Source: Tissierellia bacterium (GTDB lineage Bacteria > Bacillota_A > Clostridia > Tissierellales > Peptoniphilaceae). Taken from it: 64,000 bases of DNA. Location: NCBI GenBank assembly GCA_012513395.1, contig JAAZCH010000265.1, positions 8,127 to 72,126 of the forward strand. Direction: 5' to 3'. This document shows, one piece after another, positions 39,601 through 47,282 of the stretch. A program made the translations under genes and the position numbers. Within the stretch, counting starts at the first letter, position 1; each line of letters begins with the position of its first letter. The notes beneath the pieces are model-generated. The model had not been told where the DNA came from. It searched no databases and saw only the letters and a program-made list of their open reading frames with translations.

Positions 39601-39745
39601 GTGGTCCTTCATAAAAGACATATGACGGAGATTCTTCTCTTTCCTTTATGGATAAATCTAATAAGTCTATTTTATTCCAATATTCTATGAGTTCTTTCTC
39701 CCGCTCATCGACGTGTTTTTCAGATAATTCTCTTAACAATTCCAA
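36644..39745 (-). CDS. ileS: Isoleucyl-tRNA synthetase, eukaryote-like class (IleS2)
   Basis: Charges tRNA(Ile), 1033 aa. The HIGH box appears as GIHH in EGPPTANGRPGIHHVMART near 47-65, and KMSKS lies near 592 in DGKKMSKSRGN. The N-terminal sequence and the GIHH form belong to the longer eukaryote-like class of bacterial IleRS, which is generally less sensitive to mupirocin, rather than to the usual HIGH-box bacterial class. The frame starts at a TTG (39745), 9 nt after AGGAGG; an out-of-frame ATG in between would give only a six-residue peptide. The upstream region has no T-box but does have a small terminator-like hairpin. Confidence 0.95.
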   Translation of the reverse strand: MELLRELSEKHVDEREKELIEYWNKIDLLDLSIKEREESPSYVFYEGPPTANGRPGIHHVMARTLKDLTCRYKTMRGFKVKRKAGWDTHGLPVEIEVEKKLGLKSKQDIEKFGIEKFNQICKESVFEYEKEWREMTERMGYLIDMEDPYITLDNDYIETVWWILDSMFKDGLLYEGHKILPYCARCGTGLASHEVAQGYKLDKTETVYVKFKIKDKDEYFLVWTTTPWTLPSNVLLTVHPEVTYVKVKNNDEVYILAKDLLDTVLIDEYEIIEEFLGKELEHIEYEQLMPFLQVDKKAFFVTIADYVTTSDGTGIVHTAPAFGEDDYNTGMKYDAPVLNPVDDKGEFTDTPWKGQFVMDADHNIMHYLYDENLLYRRQKVEHNYPHCWRCDKPLIYYAKPSWYIKVTDYKDKMIENNNGVNWYPDYVGEKRFGNWLENLNDWAISRSRYWGTPLPVWRCHDCGNTTSIGSRAELVEKAIEEIDESIELHRPYVDDVHINCEKCGEVMTREEDVIDVWFDSGSMPFAQHHYPFENKENFDQLFPADFINEGIDQTRGWFYSLISIATYVMGKSPYKNVLVNDLILDKDGKKMSKSRGNTVEPNKLFEKYGADALRWYLVYVSPPWVPTRFNEEDIKEVQSKFFRTLRNIYNFLSLYAKTDNIDITSFTIPYEDRPEIDRWLLSRYNSLIKSVRKNMDDFELNRAARDIQEFLLEDFSNWYIRRNRRRFWKSEYDDDKKSVYNTTYEVLLGVVKMIAPITPFIAEELYHNLTGKVSVHVDYYPEHDPSLLDEKLEEKMELVRSIVSLGRVSRENAQIKVRQPLSNVVIDGSYKDIIGDLTELIKEELNVKNVEFAQDITEYMNYSLKPNFKIAGSILGSKIKSFGKFLNEVNPKDFVDELQSGKKISIEINGEETEILEDYVMINIQGKEGFDVSSENNIFIILDTHISEELRNEGYVREVISKVQQLRKQEDLEVLDNIKVYIETDKVIANALKEDLDHFKSEVLALEVDFEGKELEIYDINGIDTGIKIEKLN

Positions 39746-39768
39746 AAAACCATTCCTCCTTTAATATT

Positions 39769-39797
39769 AAAAATCCCTACTTTCAAATAGGGACTTA
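39769..39797 (-). other. Terminator-like hairpin in the ileS leader
   Basis: On the minus strand TCCCTA (39788-39793 complement side) pairs with TAGGGA (39774-39779 complement side) around an 8-nt loop, followed by TTTTTAATATT and then directly the ileS ribosome site. A promoter sits upstream of it, so ileS transcripts would carry it. Loop bases (39781-39787) are also complementary to 39803-39809. It may be an attenuator, or simply the terminator of the Rrf2 operon. Confidence 0.55.
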
Positions 39798-39819
39798 AAC
39801 TCTTTGAAAATCTACCAAT

Positions 39820-39848
39820 ATTATAGTTTATATTGAAGAAATTATCAA
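39820..39848 (-). promoter_or_regulatory. Promoter of ileS
   Basis: TTGATA (39843-39848), 17 nt, perfect TATAAT (39820-39825) on the minus strand, between the Rrf2 gene and ileS. Confidence 0.75.
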
Positions 39849-39869
39849 AATTTTATGCATTTTATCAGA

Positions 39870-40274
39870 CTATTTTTTATTAATTAAATCTTCAAAAGTT
39901 ACACTATTAAAATTGCTTACTATATCATCTTGAATTCTCTCTAATTCATAATGAACTTCACATAAACCATTGGCAGCATCACAATAATCCCCTAAGAGGC
40001 ATTGGTTAATAACCATTTCTCCTGAAATAGAAGCATACACATCATATAGTGTAATTTCTTTAGGGGTTTTTGCAAGCACATAGCCACCTCTAGGCCCTCT
40101 GATAGAATCAATCAAACCAGAAATTAATAATTTTCTTAAAATTCTATAAGTAAATCTTTCTGGAATCAAGAGTTCATCAGATAAATCCTTGGAACGAAAC
40201 TTAGTCCCTTCAGGGCTTTTTGCAAATTTTAAGATTATTCTGTATGCATAATCATTTTCTAAATTTAATCTCAT
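39870..40274 (-). CDS. Rrf2-family transcriptional regulator with three cysteines
   Basis: A 134-residue winged-helix regulator. The DNA-binding part is residues 1-65 (SKDLSDELLIPERFTYRILRKL, then the RGPRGGYVLAK wing). Cys92, Cys98 and Cys105 have nearly the spacing of the IscR Fe-S ligands (C-x5-C-x6-C here), so an Fe-S or redox sensor is likely. No isc or suf genes are adjacent; its targets are unknown. It starts 1 bp after the upstream flavoprotein gene, so the two are co-transcribed. Confidence 0.9.
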   Translation of the reverse strand: MRLNLENDYAYRIILKFAKSPEGTKFRSKDLSDELLIPERFTYRILRKLLISGLIDSIRGPRGGYVLAKTPKEITLYDVYASISGEMVINQCLLGDYCDAANGLCEVHYELERIQDDIVSNFNSVTFEDLINKK

Positions 40275-40275
40275 C

Positions 40276-41508
40276 TCATCTTCCCTTGTTTTTAATATTT
40301 GACCCTGCTACAAAAGCACTTGACCAAGCCCATTGAAGATTGTATCCTCCACAGTCTCCATCAACATCCAATACTTCACCGATAAAATATAATCCTTCAA
40401 CAAATTTAGACTCTAAAGAATGTTCATAAACTTCAACAGTATCTACTCCACCTATTGTACTTTGTGCATTCCCGAAGCCTTTGTATCCAGTTATTTTAAA
40501 TCTAAAGTCAGAAAGAGCATTTATAATAGCTTTTGATAGCTTCTCGTCATGATAAATAGAAACTATTTTTTCATCTAGTTGAAATTGTACCACATTTAAG
40601 ACAGATTGTATAAGCTTTTTATTAATTATTCCTATAAAGAAAGAAGTTGCATCAATTCCTTCAAGATTTTTAACTCTATCTTCTATCATACTTTGAATTT
40701 CATCTGTACTTATCCCTACAATATTTACCCCAATCTCCACATTTTTATCTCTTTTTAACGCTTGTATAGCTAATCTAGATAAATCTAAAATTGCAGGTCC
40801 ACTTAATCCATAATCGGTAAATAAAACATCGCCACTTTTCGTAGATATTTTCTCCCCTTCTACGTATAAGGACGCATCCGTATCTATTCTTACACCCTTT
40901 AGTGACTTCATTTTGTCAAAATTGCTTTCCAATTGCACTATAGTAGGATATTGGTCAATAATATTATGCCCAAATTCTTTGGCAAGTCTATATCCGATAC
41001 CATCAGAGCCACTAGAAGGCATTGCCAAACCGCCAGTTGCAATTACTAAAATATCCGACTCATATTTTTTTAAACCATACAGTAAAAATTTGTTATCTTT
41101 TTTTATAGTTTTGTTTATTTTTTCATTTAATATTATTTCTACGCCAAGTCTTTCCATCTCTATTCTTAATAAATCCAATACACTGGATCCTTGGAGAGAA
41201 AGGGGATACACCCTTCCTTCTTTTTCGACAATCGGATAAATTCCTATCGTTTTTAAATATTCCATTGTATCAAAATTGTCGAATTTTTCAATAACTTTCA
41301 TGGGGAAAGTAATATTCTCTGAGTGAAAATTTGTATCGTCCAACTTTTCATTAGTATAGTTACATCTGCCGTTACCAGTGGCTAAAAGTTTTTTACCCAC
41401 TCTATCATTTCTTTCAAATATGCGAACGCTCCAATCTGGATTGGCTTTTTTTATTAAAATCGATAAAAATATTCCAGATGGTCCTCCACCAATTATGCTA
41501 ATATTCAT
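40276..41508 (-). CDS. HI0933-family FAD-dependent oxidoreductase (YhiN/YtfP type)
   Basis: A 410-residue flavoprotein. Dinucleotide loop GGGPSG at 7-12, GKKLLATGNGRCNYTN near 45-60, a second nucleotide region VIATGGLAMPSSGSDG near 155-170, and the C-terminal GEVLDVDGDCGGYNLQWAWSS that closes the FAD site. The substrate of this family is not known. AAGGAG precedes the ATG. It forms a pair with the Rrf2 gene. Confidence 0.9.
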   Translation of the reverse strand: MNISIIGGGPSGIFLSILIKKANPDWSVRIFERNDRVGKKLLATGNGRCNYTNEKLDDTNFHSENITFPMKVIEKFDNFDTMEYLKTIGIYPIVEKEGRVYPLSLQGSSVLDLLRIEMERLGVEIILNEKINKTIKKDNKFLLYGLKKYESDILVIATGGLAMPSSGSDGIGYRLAKEFGHNIIDQYPTIVQLESNFDKMKSLKGVRIDTDASLYVEGEKISTKSGDVLFTDYGLSGPAILDLSRLAIQALKRDKNVEIGVNIVGISTDEIQSMIEDRVKNLEGIDATSFFIGIINKKLIQSVLNVVQFQLDEKIVSIYHDEKLSKAIINALSDFRFKITGYKGFGNAQSTIGGVDTVEVYEHSLESKFVEGLYFIGEVLDVDGDCGGYNLQWAWSSAFVAGSNIKNKGR

Positions 41509-41516
41509 ATTGCTCC

Positions 41517-44500
41517 TTAATCTACACTCTTAAGCGCTTCAACCATATCAATTTTCTTTAATTTAAGATACATTAATACCATTACAATCATTGTAAAAAT
41601 TAAAGTCAGTACAGCAGAAATTCCATATGCCAAAGGATAATTAGGATTTCCAAACATTACATTTGAAGGTGCAAATGACGATAGAATAAATTCCACAATA
41701 GATCTTCCTAAAAACATCCCAAAACCAATTCCTATTAACGACAAAACGAATGTCTCTTTATAAACATACTCAGTTAACTCATTTGTATAAAACCCTAGAA
41801 CTTTCATAGTCGACAATTCTCGTATTCTCTCAGAAACATTGATGTTTGTGAGATTGTATAAAACAACCAAGGATAATAACATTGCTATTACCACAATAAT
41901 TATTATTACTGAATCTATAGAATCAACCGTGTCATTCATAGTAGCCTTTGCAATTCTACTAGAAATTGAACTAATAATATTTTCATCAGATAGAATTTCT
42001 TCAGATGTAGCATCTTCCGCTATCTCACTATTATCAATTAAGTCTACTAAGAGCATATTTACGCTTATATCATTACCCAAAAGCTTATTAAAATAGTTTT
42101 CCTTAATGTAAATACCGTGACCTATATAAAATTCAGCAATACCATTTAATTTCATTTCTACTACTTCGTCTTCAACTTCAACTTCAAAAGTATCTCCTTC
42201 GGTTAGGTCCATTAATTTAGCAAGTTTTTCAGTCATAATTACTCCATCATCTGAAAATTCTATATGCTCATTATTATTCCTTGTTCTAAAATTTACCAAT
42301 TGATCCAACTTGTTGTCCATGTCAACAATCAAAGAAACATCTTGTGTTCCTTCTCCTGGAATTTGTAGTTTTAATATCCTAAAGTTTGTTTTAGCATAAT
42401 TTGAAATATTTTTGTTGTTTTCTATTTCTTTGACTGTTCTCTCAAAATCTTTATCATCTATATCTTCTTCAGTTGCAAACATGATGTCGTAAGCTTGTAT
42501 TTCTTCAAATTGTAACATCACTACACTTTGTATAGAAAACTTCATTCCAAAACCTAGAATCAATATACCCATACAGCCTGCTACGCCAATTATCGTCATA
42601 GCCATTCGGTCCTTATACCTAAAAATGTTTCTAGCAGTTATTTTGTTCATAAAGCCAAGTCTATTCCAAAGGGGTTTAATTCTCTCCATGAAAATTCGAA
42701 ATCCAGACTTGGGAGCTTTAGGCCTTAACAATGACGCCGTATTTTCCTTCAATGTCTTATTTACAGATAGATAAGCTGAAAAGGTAGTAGTTATTATTGC
42801 TAAAACCATACCTATTAAAAACAAGCTTATAGAGTTCATTTTAAGTACTTCAGAAAAAATCATTCCCTCCATATATATGCCATAAATAAGTGGGCCGACA
42901 AATTTCTGTCCTATTATCGTACCCAGTATAGTACCTACAATTCCCGATACACCACCAAATAAAATAAATTTAGAAGAAATTACATCATTTGTATACCCTA
43001 AGCCCTTATAAGTTCCTATTAAGACTCTTCTTTCATCAACCATTCGTGTCATGGATGTAAATGCAACTAATAAAGCTATTAGTAAAGCTAGTATAGATAG
43101 AACTATAGCTAATATTCTTAAGCTCACAGGTAATCCTTTAACCGTATGATAATTAGAATCCGCACTTCGGGAGTCTATCATGAAATTGGGTTCTTTAAGC
43201 TTCATTAATTTCTCTTTTGCATCGGCAATTTCTATTTCTGCATCAGAAATTTCTAGTAGAGCATCAGAAGATTTTTCCTCAAACTCTTTTTCACCTTCTC
43301 TAAACTCTTCTAAGCCTTCTTCATATTCTTTTAATCCATCTTCATACTCTATTTTACCGTCTCTTAAATCTATAATTCCTTGCTGATAATCTGCTTCTCC
43401 CTGTTCCAATTCTTTTTTTGCATCTGCCAACTCACGTCTGCCTTTTACTAGCTCTGACTCAAGTGTTCTTTCTGCATCTGCTATGTCAATTAGTCCTTGG
43501 TTATATTCTGCTTCGCCTTCTCGTAAGTCTCTTTCGCCTTTTTCAAGTTCTAATCTACCTTCTTCGACTTTATTAATTCCATCTTGCAACTCCAATCTGC
43601 CTTTTTCCAGCTCGGACTTAGCTTCGTCTAGTTTAATCTTCCCAAGTCGTAATTCTTTCTCGGCTTCATTTATAGATTCGTCGGAATAATCTATCACTTC
43701 ATCAGGAACCCTTCCTTCTTTTTCAACTTTTTCAAAATTGGATAGCTGTTCTTTTGCTAAGTTCAATTGATTGGTTTTATTATTTAAATTTGATTCCTCT
43801 GAAGCAATAAGTCCTCTTAACTCAGCAATTTTTTCCTCCACGGCAGTTTTGTCTTCCGTAGTTTCAAGAATACTCTGATTGTAACTAAGTTGTGCTTTAT
43901 AGTTATTCAAATTACTTTGATGATTGGCGATTTGTCCTGTAAGTGTGGAAATAGATGCTTCCAATTCTCCCTTGTTTTTGGCTTTGTTAATCTCACCAAG
44001 TCGAATTTCTTTACTGATACGAATTTTTTCTTTCATTTCATCTAATTCAGCTTTGCCATCTTCGTACAGTTTTAAATTGTCGTTGTAAAGTTTTTCACCA
44101 TCTGCGAATTTCTTTTTAGCATCTTCTAATTCTGCCAATCCATCTTCGTACTCTTTTCTTCCCTTTACAAGATCTGCCCGACCTTTCTCCAGTTCTAGTT
44201 TAGCATCTTGCAATTTTATTTTTCCGTCGGCTATTTCTTTTCTAGCATCGACTTCTGAATCTCTTAGTTCAGTTATTCCTTCTTCATACTTTTTCCAACC
44301 TTCGTTGAGTTCTTGTCTGGCTTCCATCAATGCAATCTCGCCGTCTTTTATTTCGATTTTTGCTTCTAATAATTTTATTCTACCGTCGTCTAGCTCTTGC
44401 CTTCCATCTTCTAGCTCTTGTTTAGCTTCTTCTAATTCCTTTTTTGCTTTTTCTATTTCTGATTCAGCTTCTTCAATACTCTCATCAGCTTCTTCGCGTA

Positions 44501-45257
44501 CTTCCAGCATTCTAGTTTTTGGTCTGTCTTTAAATGACTCTTCTAAACTGATTAATAACTTTTGTACACTTTCTTCGTATTCATCACTAGAGCTAGCTAA
44601 TTCTAAAAATCCTTTTCCTTTTACTCTCGCCTTCGTATAATAATCAGTAGCAAACTCAGATTTTCTAACATATCCAAAAGAGCTTATAATTCCACTTCCT
44701 ATTGTTGAAAGTTCCCTAGTGTCCACTGTGAGATGTTCAAGAGATCTAACCAGTCCCACTACGGTATATGTATTTAGTTTTAATTCTTCTATATCCTTTG
44801 AATTTTTTCCATCGACAAAGGAAATGGCATCTCCTATAGATAATTTTTCATTAAAAAAATCGTAGCCTAGAACTATCTCACCCTTTTCTTCTGGTAATCT
44901 TCCTTCAATCAAAATTAAATTTGTAATACTATCAGGTAAGTTCTCTATTTTTACTATATTAGATGTATTTTCTACAAATACGTCTACAGATTTTACCATT
45001 TCAAAATCTTCTACCATAGTATTAGTAGCGATGATTACCTCATCAGCCTCAGCTAAACCTAGTGTAGAAGTTATAGTTGCATCATGTAAGTTATATTTTT
45101 TATAGTAGGTCTCTGGAATATCTTCAAGTAAAATAGTAGCCATGAAAACGCCAGAAAAAGCTATCATACTTATTAATAGCAGCGCCATTATAGAGAAGAA
45201 TCTACCTTTGTTCGCTTTTACTTCTCTGATAATATCTTTTAAAACAGTATTATTCAT
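41517..45257 (-). CDS. FtsX-like ABC permease with a very long heptad coiled coil
   Basis: About 1246 aa. One membrane span near the N-terminus (about 24-46), an extracellular beta-rich part, then about 435 residues (about 255-690) of coiled coil made of two heptad blocks with a recurring ELxxG/AR(K) unit (for example ELEDGRQELDDGRIKL), split by a glutamine- and asparagine-rich hairpin turn region. Then three spans (about 715-830), a linker, a second FtsX unit with one span near 905 and three more at the C-terminus. This is a double FtsX layout as in MacB-type transporters, not a solute importer. A GTG at 45266 would add three residues; ATG 45257 is 2 nt past the ATPase stop. The partner ATPase is immediately upstream. 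The job is unknown; signal transduction to cell-wall enzymes or export of an amphiphile are the options. Confidence 0.88.
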   Translation of the reverse strand: MNNTVLKDIIREVKANKGRFFSIMALLLISMIAFSGVFMATILLEDIPETYYKKYNLHDATITSTLGLAEADEVIIATNTMVEDFEMVKSVDVFVENTSNIVKIENLPDSITNLILIEGRLPEEKGEIVLGYDFFNEKLSIGDAISFVDGKNSKDIEELKLNTYTVVGLVRSLEHLTVDTRELSTIGSGIISSFGYVRKSEFATDYYTKARVKGKGFLELASSSDEYEESVQKLLISLEESFKDRPKTRMLEVREEADESIEEAESEIEKAKKELEEAKQELEDGRQELDDGRIKLLEAKIEIKDGEIALMEARQELNEGWKKYEEGITELRDSEVDARKEIADGKIKLQDAKLELEKGRADLVKGRKEYEDGLAELEDAKKKFADGEKLYNDNLKLYEDGKAELDEMKEKIRISKEIRLGEINKAKNKGELEASISTLTGQIANHQSNLNNYKAQLSYNQSILETTEDKTAVEEKIAELRGLIASEESNLNNKTNQLNLAKEQLSNFEKVEKEGRVPDEVIDYSDESINEAEKELRLGKIKLDEAKSELEKGRLELQDGINKVEEGRLELEKGERDLREGEAEYNQGLIDIADAERTLESELVKGRRELADAKKELEQGEADYQQGIIDLRDGKIEYEDGLKEYEEGLEEFREGEKEFEEKSSDALLEISDAEIEIADAKEKLMKLKEPNFMIDSRSADSNYHTVKGLPVSLRILAIVLSILALLIALLVAFTSMTRMVDERRVLIGTYKGLGYTNDVISSKFILFGGVSGIVGTILGTIIGQKFVGPLIYGIYMEGMIFSEVLKMNSISLFLIGMVLAIITTTFSAYLSVNKTLKENTASLLRPKAPKSGFRIFMERIKPLWNRLGFMNKITARNIFRYKDRMAMTIIGVAGCMGILILGFGMKFSIQSVVMLQFEEIQAYDIMFATEEDIDDKDFERTVKEIENNKNISNYAKTNFRILKLQIPGEGTQDVSLIVDMDNKLDQLVNFRTRNNNEHIEFSDDGVIMTEKLAKLMDLTEGDTFEVEVEDEVVEMKLNGIAEFYIGHGIYIKENYFNKLLGNDISVNMLLVDLIDNSEIAEDATSEEILSDENIISSISSRIAKATMNDTVDSIDSVIIIIVVIAMLLSLVVLYNLTNINVSERIRELSTMKVLGFYTNELTEYVYKETFVLSLIGIGFGMFLGRSIVEFILSSFAPSNVMFGNPNYPLAYGISAVLTLIFTMIVMVLMYLKLKKIDMVEALKSVD

Positions 45258-45259
45258 AT

Positions 45260-45961
45260 TTACCACTCAATCAAATCGATAGAGATAGGATTAGGGTTTA
45301 ATTGTATATCTCTAACCTTTGCATCACTAATTTCAATGAGTTTGTTTGCCATGGGTGCTATTGCCTTGTTATGGGTTATGACAATGACAGTTGCACCAAA
45401 ATCTTCTATAGTATCGTATAAAAGCTTTAATATCTGTTTTCCTGTATTATAATCCAATGCACCAGTCGGCTCATCGCATAAGAGCAATTTAGGGTTTTTT
45501 GCTATTGCTCTAGCTATAGCAGCCCTTTGTTGCTCACCACCAGATAACTGAGAGGGAAAATTATTCAATCTTTCTCCAAGTCCAACCTTTTCTAATATTT
45601 CTCTCGGGTCCAATGGATCTTCTGAAAGTTCCGTAGCTAATTCCACATTTTCCAAAGTCGTTAAATTGGGTACCAAATTATAAAATTGAAACACAAAACC
45701 GACATCACGTCTTCTATAGCCAGTTAACTCTTTTTCATTATACTTAGCTATATTTTTCCCATCCACAATTACGTCACCCTCATCTGCTTTATCCATCCCA
45801 CCCAAAATATTTAGGAGAGTAGATTTTCCTGCTCCAGATGGACCAACGATAACGTTAAATTGCTTTTTATCAATATCAAATGTAATGCCATTATTTGCTA
45901 TTATTTTTGTTTCACCCATTTGGTAAAATTTATAAACATCTTTAAATTCAACAAATGCCAT
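45260..45961 (-). CDS. ABC transporter ATPase, LolD/MacB type
   Basis: A 233-residue nucleotide-binding subunit with Walker A GPSGAGKST near 41-49, Q-loop FVFQFYNLVP, signature LSGGEQQRAAIARAI, Walker B LLLCDEPTGALD and the H-loop ITHNK. The PTGALD Walker-B context is typical of the MacB/FtsE/LolD mechanotransmission class and fits the FtsX-type partner downstream. The frame extends to a TTG at 45973, but ATG 45961 has the AGGTG site. The gap to the permease gene is 2 nt. Confidence 0.95.
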   Translation of the reverse strand: MAFVEFKDVYKFYQMGETKIIANNGITFDIDKKQFNVIVGPSGAGKSTLLNILGGMDKADEGDVIVDGKNIAKYNEKELTGYRRRDVGFVFQFYNLVPNLTTLENVELATELSEDPLDPREILEKVGLGERLNNFPSQLSGGEQQRAAIARAIAKNPKLLLCDEPTGALDYNTGKQILKLLYDTIEDFGATVIVITHNKAIAPMANKLIEISDAKVRDIQLNPNPISIDLIEW

Positions 45962-45989
45962 AAAGCACCTCAAATATTATTATACACTA

Positions 45990-46025
45990 ATAAAAGAAAA
46001 TGTCCTTAATTATATATTAAGGACA
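45990..46025 (-). terminator. Terminator of the NlpC/P60 gene
   Basis: A perfect 10-bp stem, TGTCCTTAAT (46001-46010) with ATTAAGGACA (46016-46025), followed on the minus strand by TTTTCTTTTA. Confidence 0.9.
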
Positions 46026-46056
46026 CCAATTTTTCATATTTTATTGTTATTTAATT

Positions 46057-47142
46057 TTAGTCTAACCATCTTCTCGCATGGGAGAAATTATTTTGGAAAT
46101 AATATCCGCTGATTGGATCTTTAATTATCTTTCCTTGGTTATTAGATGCGTGAATCATCATGCCATCTCCAACGTATAAACCTACGTGTGAAATTGTGCT
46201 ACTACCGCTGCTAGTAAAGAAAAGTAAGTCTCCAGTTTGTAAATCTTCTCCTTCAACTAATTCTCCAACTTCAGCCATTTGTCTTGATGATCTAGGCATT
46301 TTTATATCTGTAAATTCACCATAAAGTGCATATACCATTCCTGAACAGTCATATCCTGCTTTACCAACATCGCCATATACATAAGGAGATCCTATTAAAG
46401 TCTCTGCCTTATTAGCTATACTCAATGCTGTTGCACTCGCGTTTACTCTTGAGTCTCCAGACATTGGAACTATTTTTTTTACAGGAACATCTTCTACAGA
46501 TTTTTTAACTTCTTCTGGTTTTTCAAATAGGCTTATTGAATTCTTTGAAACTTGATACTTATTCTCAAATTCGTCAAATATAATAAAATAATCTCGTTCA
46601 AACCATGCTACTTTGACACTATCACCCTTATTAATATTAAGTGTATTAGTTCCATTGTTCGCGTTGATATTGTCTATAGCAATACCTTCAACAATATTTC
46701 TTATTCTATCTGGATCCAAATCTGATTTATTAACATATCCAGTTAAACCATCACTTGCTCTCACAAGGGCTTGGTCTCCCCTATTTTCTACAAAAGTTAA
46801 GTATTCATCTAGGAATAATAATCTTATTACCTCGCCTGAATTGTCATATAAAGGTGTATTATTCAATACAGTATATCCATTGACACCATTATCTACCTTT
46901 AGAAGATATTCTTTAGGGACATAGAATCTTGTACCATCAGCAGATTCTACATGGTAAGTAGTTTTACTCGCCCCTTCTCCTATTATTTCGGCCCTATTAT
47001 TAGGACTATAATTTACTTCAACACCGTTGTTAAGCCTTGCATTGAAGCTACTCACGAAAATTCCTGTATCTTTAAAACCTATTAGTCCTAAAACAAGAAC
47101 TATTATAAGGCCCGTTGGAATCCTCATCTTGCTTTTTTGCAA
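46057..47142 (-). CDS. Secreted NlpC/P60 peptidoglycan endopeptidase with SH3 domains
   Basis: About 361 aa. Signal or anchor segment near 10-26, then two bacterial-SH3-like segments (about 30-95 and 100-215), a short linker, and a C-terminal NlpC/P60 domain with catalytic Cys near 266 in AGYDCSGMVYALY and His in SHVGLYVGDGMMIH near 317. Such enzymes cut D-Glu-DAP or D-Glu-Lys peptide bonds in the wall. A GTG at 47151 is adjacent to GGAG without spacing; TTG at 47142 is 8 nt from it and is my preferred start, with ATG at 47127 as a third option. Own promoter at 47188-47216 and own terminator. Confidence 0.9.
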   Translation of the reverse strand: MQKSKMRIPTGLIIVLVLGLIGFKDTGIFVSSFNARLNNGVEVNYSPNNRAEIIGEGASKTTYHVESADGTRFYVPKEYLLKVDNGVNGYTVLNNTPLYDNSGEVIRLLFLDEYLTFVENRGDQALVRASDGLTGYVNKSDLDPDRIRNIVEGIAIDNINANNGTNTLNINKGDSVKVAWFERDYFIIFDEFENKYQVSKNSISLFEKPEEVKKSVEDVPVKKIVPMSGDSRVNASATALSIANKAETLIGSPYVYGDVGKAGYDCSGMVYALYGEFTDIKMPRSSRQMAEVGELVEGEDLQTGDLLFFTSSGSSTISHVGLYVGDGMMIHASNNQGKIIKDPISGYYFQNNFSHARRWLD

Positions 47143-47187
47143 CTCTAACACTCCTTTTTTCTTTTTTTTACTTTCTTAACAAATAGA

Positions 47188-47216
47188 ATTATAATCTATT
47201 AGTTTCCAAAAAGCAA
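47188..47216 (-). promoter_or_regulatory. Promoter of the NlpC/P60 gene
   Basis: TTGCTT (47211-47216), 17 nt, perfect TATAAT (47188-47193) on the minus strand. The -35 touches the U-run of the preceding rnpB terminator. Confidence 0.75.
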
Positions 47217-47266
47217 CAAAAAAGTTACAAAATGTTTACAATTCTTTTCCATTTTGTAACTTTTGT
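47217..47266 (-). terminator. Terminator of rnpB
   Basis: AAAAGTTACAAAATG (about 47220-47235) pairs with CATTTTGTAACTTTT (about 47250-47265); on the minus strand TTTTTTG follows. It lies just downstream of the RNase P RNA 3' end. Confidence 0.88.
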
Positions 47267-47282
47267 CATCAAAATATAATAA

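Noticed and set aside
39746..39869. T-box riboswitch ahead of ileS
   Set aside because: The gap is only 124 bp and has no GGTGG-ACC antiterminator motif or stem I; only a small hairpin is present.
43170..44510. DNA tandem repeat array
   Set aside because: The repetitiveness comes from coiled-coil heptads (ELxxG/AR units) in the permease; codons vary and no exact DNA repeat unit exists.
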